DNA of 50,716 bases from JBHHZM01 sp046758065 (GTDB lineage: Bacteria; Pseudomonadota; Alphaproteobacteria; JAAXGF01): positions 1 through 50,716 of the forward strand of contig JBHHZM010000003.1 of NCBI GenBank assembly GCA_046758065.1, read 5' to 3'. Position numbers and translations under genes: made by a program. Shown in pieces: positions 49,299 to 50,716 of this stretch. Position 1 is the first letter of the stretch; every line of letters begins with the position of its first letter. Below the pieces are notes generated by a model. It searched no databases. It worked only from the letters and a program-made list of their open reading frames with translations, and was not told the origin of the DNA.

Positions 49299-49388
49299 GG
49301 GCCGGTGCGACGCGGCGCGTTCGTATGGCCTTGCCTGGGGCAAGCGGTTAAAGTGCGCCTCCGATCCTTCCGAACGCGGGGACCCGCC

Positions 49389-50327
49389 ATGCGCCTGACG
49401 CCCGAACAGCGCGCCGAGATCGAGGCGAGCCGGGCCGAGACGCGCCCGACCCGGCGCACCGTCTCGCCCGGCCTCGAGGAAATTCTCTACCAGCCGATCC
49501 CGGTGCTCGACCACGGCTTCGTGCGCGTCATCGATTACATGGGCGACGACGGCGCGGTGGTGCAGGCGGCGCGCGTCTCTTACGGCTACGGCACCCGCAA
49601 GCTGCGCGAGGACCGCGGCCTGATCCGCTATCTCATGCGCCACCGGCACACCACGCCGTTCGAGATGTGCGAGATCAAGTATCATGTCAAACTGCCGATC
49701 TTCGTCGCGCGCCAGTGGATTCGCCACCGCACCGCCAACGTCAACGAGTACTCGGCGCGCTACTCGATCCTCGACCGCGAGTTCTATCTCCCCGCGCCCG
49801 AGCACCTCGGCGCCCAGTCGGCCGCCAACCGCCAGGGCCGCGGCGCGGTGCTCGAAGGCGCCGAGGCCGAGCGCGTCATGGAACTGCTGCGCGCCGACGC
49901 CGAGCGCGCTTACGATCACTACGGAGAGATGCTCAACGAGGACCGCGAAGGCAACGTCGTCGACCCCGCGCGGCAGGGGCTCGCCCGCGAGCTCGCGCGC
50001 ATGAACCTGAGCCTCAATTTCTATACCCAGTGGTACTGGAAGACTGACCTGCACAACCTGCTGCACTTCCTCAGCTTGCGCGCCGACGACCACGCCCAGT
50101 ACGAAATCCGCGCCTACGCGCGGGTGATGATCGAGACGGTCGAACGCTGGGTACCGGCGGTGTTCGAGGCCTTCATGGACTACCGCGCGGGCGGCGCCGA
50201 ACTCTCGGCCGCCGGTCTCGACGTGGTGAAGAGGCTCATTACCGGCGAGCGGGTCGGTCAGGAGGAGAGCGGGCTGTCGAAGCGCGAATGGCGCGAACTC
50301 ATGGCGCTGCTGGGGCGCGAGGCGTAG
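49389..50327 (+). CDS. thyX: FAD-dependent thymidylate synthase
   Basis: Flavin-dependent methylation of dUMP to dTMP. The 312-residue protein carries the ThyX signature RHRTANVNEYSARYS (112-126) preceded by PIFVARQWI, and the FAD-contact HRHTTPFEMCEIKYHV. The late segment NLLHFLSLRADDHAQYEIRAYA completes the active site. A long N-terminal extension (about 30 residues) is normal in alphaproteobacteria. ATG at 49389 is chosen; the frame is open upstream across the tmRNA gene, which is non-coding on this strand. ThyX suggests no ThyA or a redundant pair. Confidence 0.95.
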   Translation: MRLTPEQRAEIEASRAETRPTRRTVSPGLEEILYQPIPVLDHGFVRVIDYMGDDGAVVQAARVSYGYGTRKLREDRGLIRYLMRHRHTTPFEMCEIKYHVKLPIFVARQWIRHRTANVNEYSARYSILDREFYLPAPEHLGAQSAANRQGRGAVLEGAEAERVMELLRADAERAYDHYGEMLNEDREGNVVDPARQGLARELARMNLSLNFYTQWYWKTDLHNLLHFLSLRADDHAQYEIRAYARVMIETVERWVPAVFEAFMDYRAGGAELSAAGLDVVKRLITGERVGQEESGLSKREWRELMALLGREA

Positions 50328-50354
50328 GGTTGGGCGCGACCCGCGCCCGGCGTC

Positions 50355-50716
50355 CTACTGGATGACGATCCTGGGCGCCGCGCGGCCGCCGTCTCCCAAC
50401 GCCGCATCGACCTTTTCGGCGATGCGCGCGGCGATGGCGCGGTAGGCTTCGGCCTGGGGACTCTCGGGCCGCGAAACGACGATCGGCTGGCCGCTATCGG
50501 AAGTCTCGCGGATTTCGATGTCGAGCGGCACCTCGCCGAGGAAATCGGCGCCCAGTTTCTCGGCCTCGCGGCGGGCGCCGCCGTGGCCGAAGATTTCGGC
50601 GCGCTGACCGCACCCGGGGCAGACGAAATAGCTCATGTTCTCGACGATGCCGAACACCGGGACGTCGACCTTGCGGAACATGTTGAGCCCCTTGCGCGCG
50701 TCCAGCAGCGCGATGT
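50355..50716 (-). CDS. mrp: Mrp/ApbC-type Fe-S carrier ATPase, C-terminal part (5' end outside window)
   Basis: The C-terminal 119 or so codons of an Mrp/NBP35-type P-loop ATPase that carries and transfers Fe-S clusters. The diagnostic stretch VPVFGIVENMSYFVCPGCG contains the paired cysteines that hold the cluster, then FGHGGARREAEKLGADFLGEVPLD and SDSGQPIVVSRPESP. The Walker A region lies outside the window. The frame is open to the window edge. Confidence 0.93.
   Translation of the reverse strand, partial: IALLDARKGLNMFRKVDVPVFGIVENMSYFVCPGCGQRAEIFGHGGARREAEKLGADFLGEVPLDIEIRETSDSGQPIVVSRPESPQAEAYRAIAARIAEKVDAALGDGGRAAPRIVIQ

Noticed and set aside
49143..49388. N-terminal extension of ThyX reading through 49143-49388
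   Set aside because: The frame is open but lies opposite the tmRNA acceptor piece and its promoter; ThyX homology begins after ATG 49389.

Overview
This window is a high-GC stretch of an alphaproteobacterial chromosome. The gene content best fits Rhodospirillales or a relative. Lineage markers are a circularly permuted two-piece tmRNA, an SspB-alpha type ClpXP adaptor, DUF2336, DUF4169, DUF1289 and DUF6476 family proteins, PstA with the extra N-terminal DUF3333-type region, RpoH rather than ECF-only heat-shock control, and TTAA-N7-TTAA sites of the CtrA type. Almost every gene is housekeeping or core regulatory. I see no prophage, insertion sequence, CRISPR array or rRNA.

Layout. 1-7070 is a plus-strand metabolic run: the 3' end of glmM, a MaoC-type hydratase, a PhzF-family protein, then serC-serA-hisZ-purA (serine, histidine and AMP synthesis). 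7117-9114 on the minus strand holds rluD and rpoH; rluD is head-to-head with a small membrane protein whose start codon overlaps its own. 9483-13445 holds a threonine aldolase, a TPR/SHOCT-like/SPOR lipoprotein, tRNA-Glu(CTC), a DksA/TraR zinc-finger protein and a cytochrome P460. 13690-20488 is a complete phosphate-starvation cluster, phoR-pstSCAB-phoU-phoB, with a three-repeat Pho box before pstS. 20570-23967 carries small secreted proteins, a kynurenine-formamidase-like hydrolase, an SprT-like metalloprotein and a MerR-like coiled-coil protein.

24237-27847 is the most unusual locus. It is a tightly packed operon of a HisA/HisF-like TIM barrel, a sn-glycerol-1-phosphate dehydrogenase-like enzyme, a HAD phosphatase and a DeoR regulator. 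The dehydrogenase gene has no ATG, GTG or TTG at the position its ribosome-binding site indicates; an ATC sits there instead. It looks like a small sugar- or polyol-phosphate pathway that I cannot name.

27881-35084 has an unrecognised protein, DUF1289, a betaine-homocysteine-methyltransferase-like enzyme, DUF6166, a DUF2336 protein behind a perfect CtrA-type site, and a large orphan PAS/GAF histidine kinase. 35071-40658 on the minus strand has prmA, uvrD/pcrA, a ClC chloride channel/transporter and a thioesterase. 40756-42141 is an FAD-linked D-2-hydroxyacid dehydrogenase, followed by a palindromic repeat inside a candidate MITE. 42365-48933 holds DUF4169, a giant AsmA protein, an RHH protein, fumC, a TfoX-N protein and sspB. 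The permuted ssrA gene (tag ANDNHELALAA), thyX and the end of an mrp/apbC gene close the window. ssrA lies directly upstream of, and co-directional with, the adaptor that delivers its tagged proteins to ClpXP.
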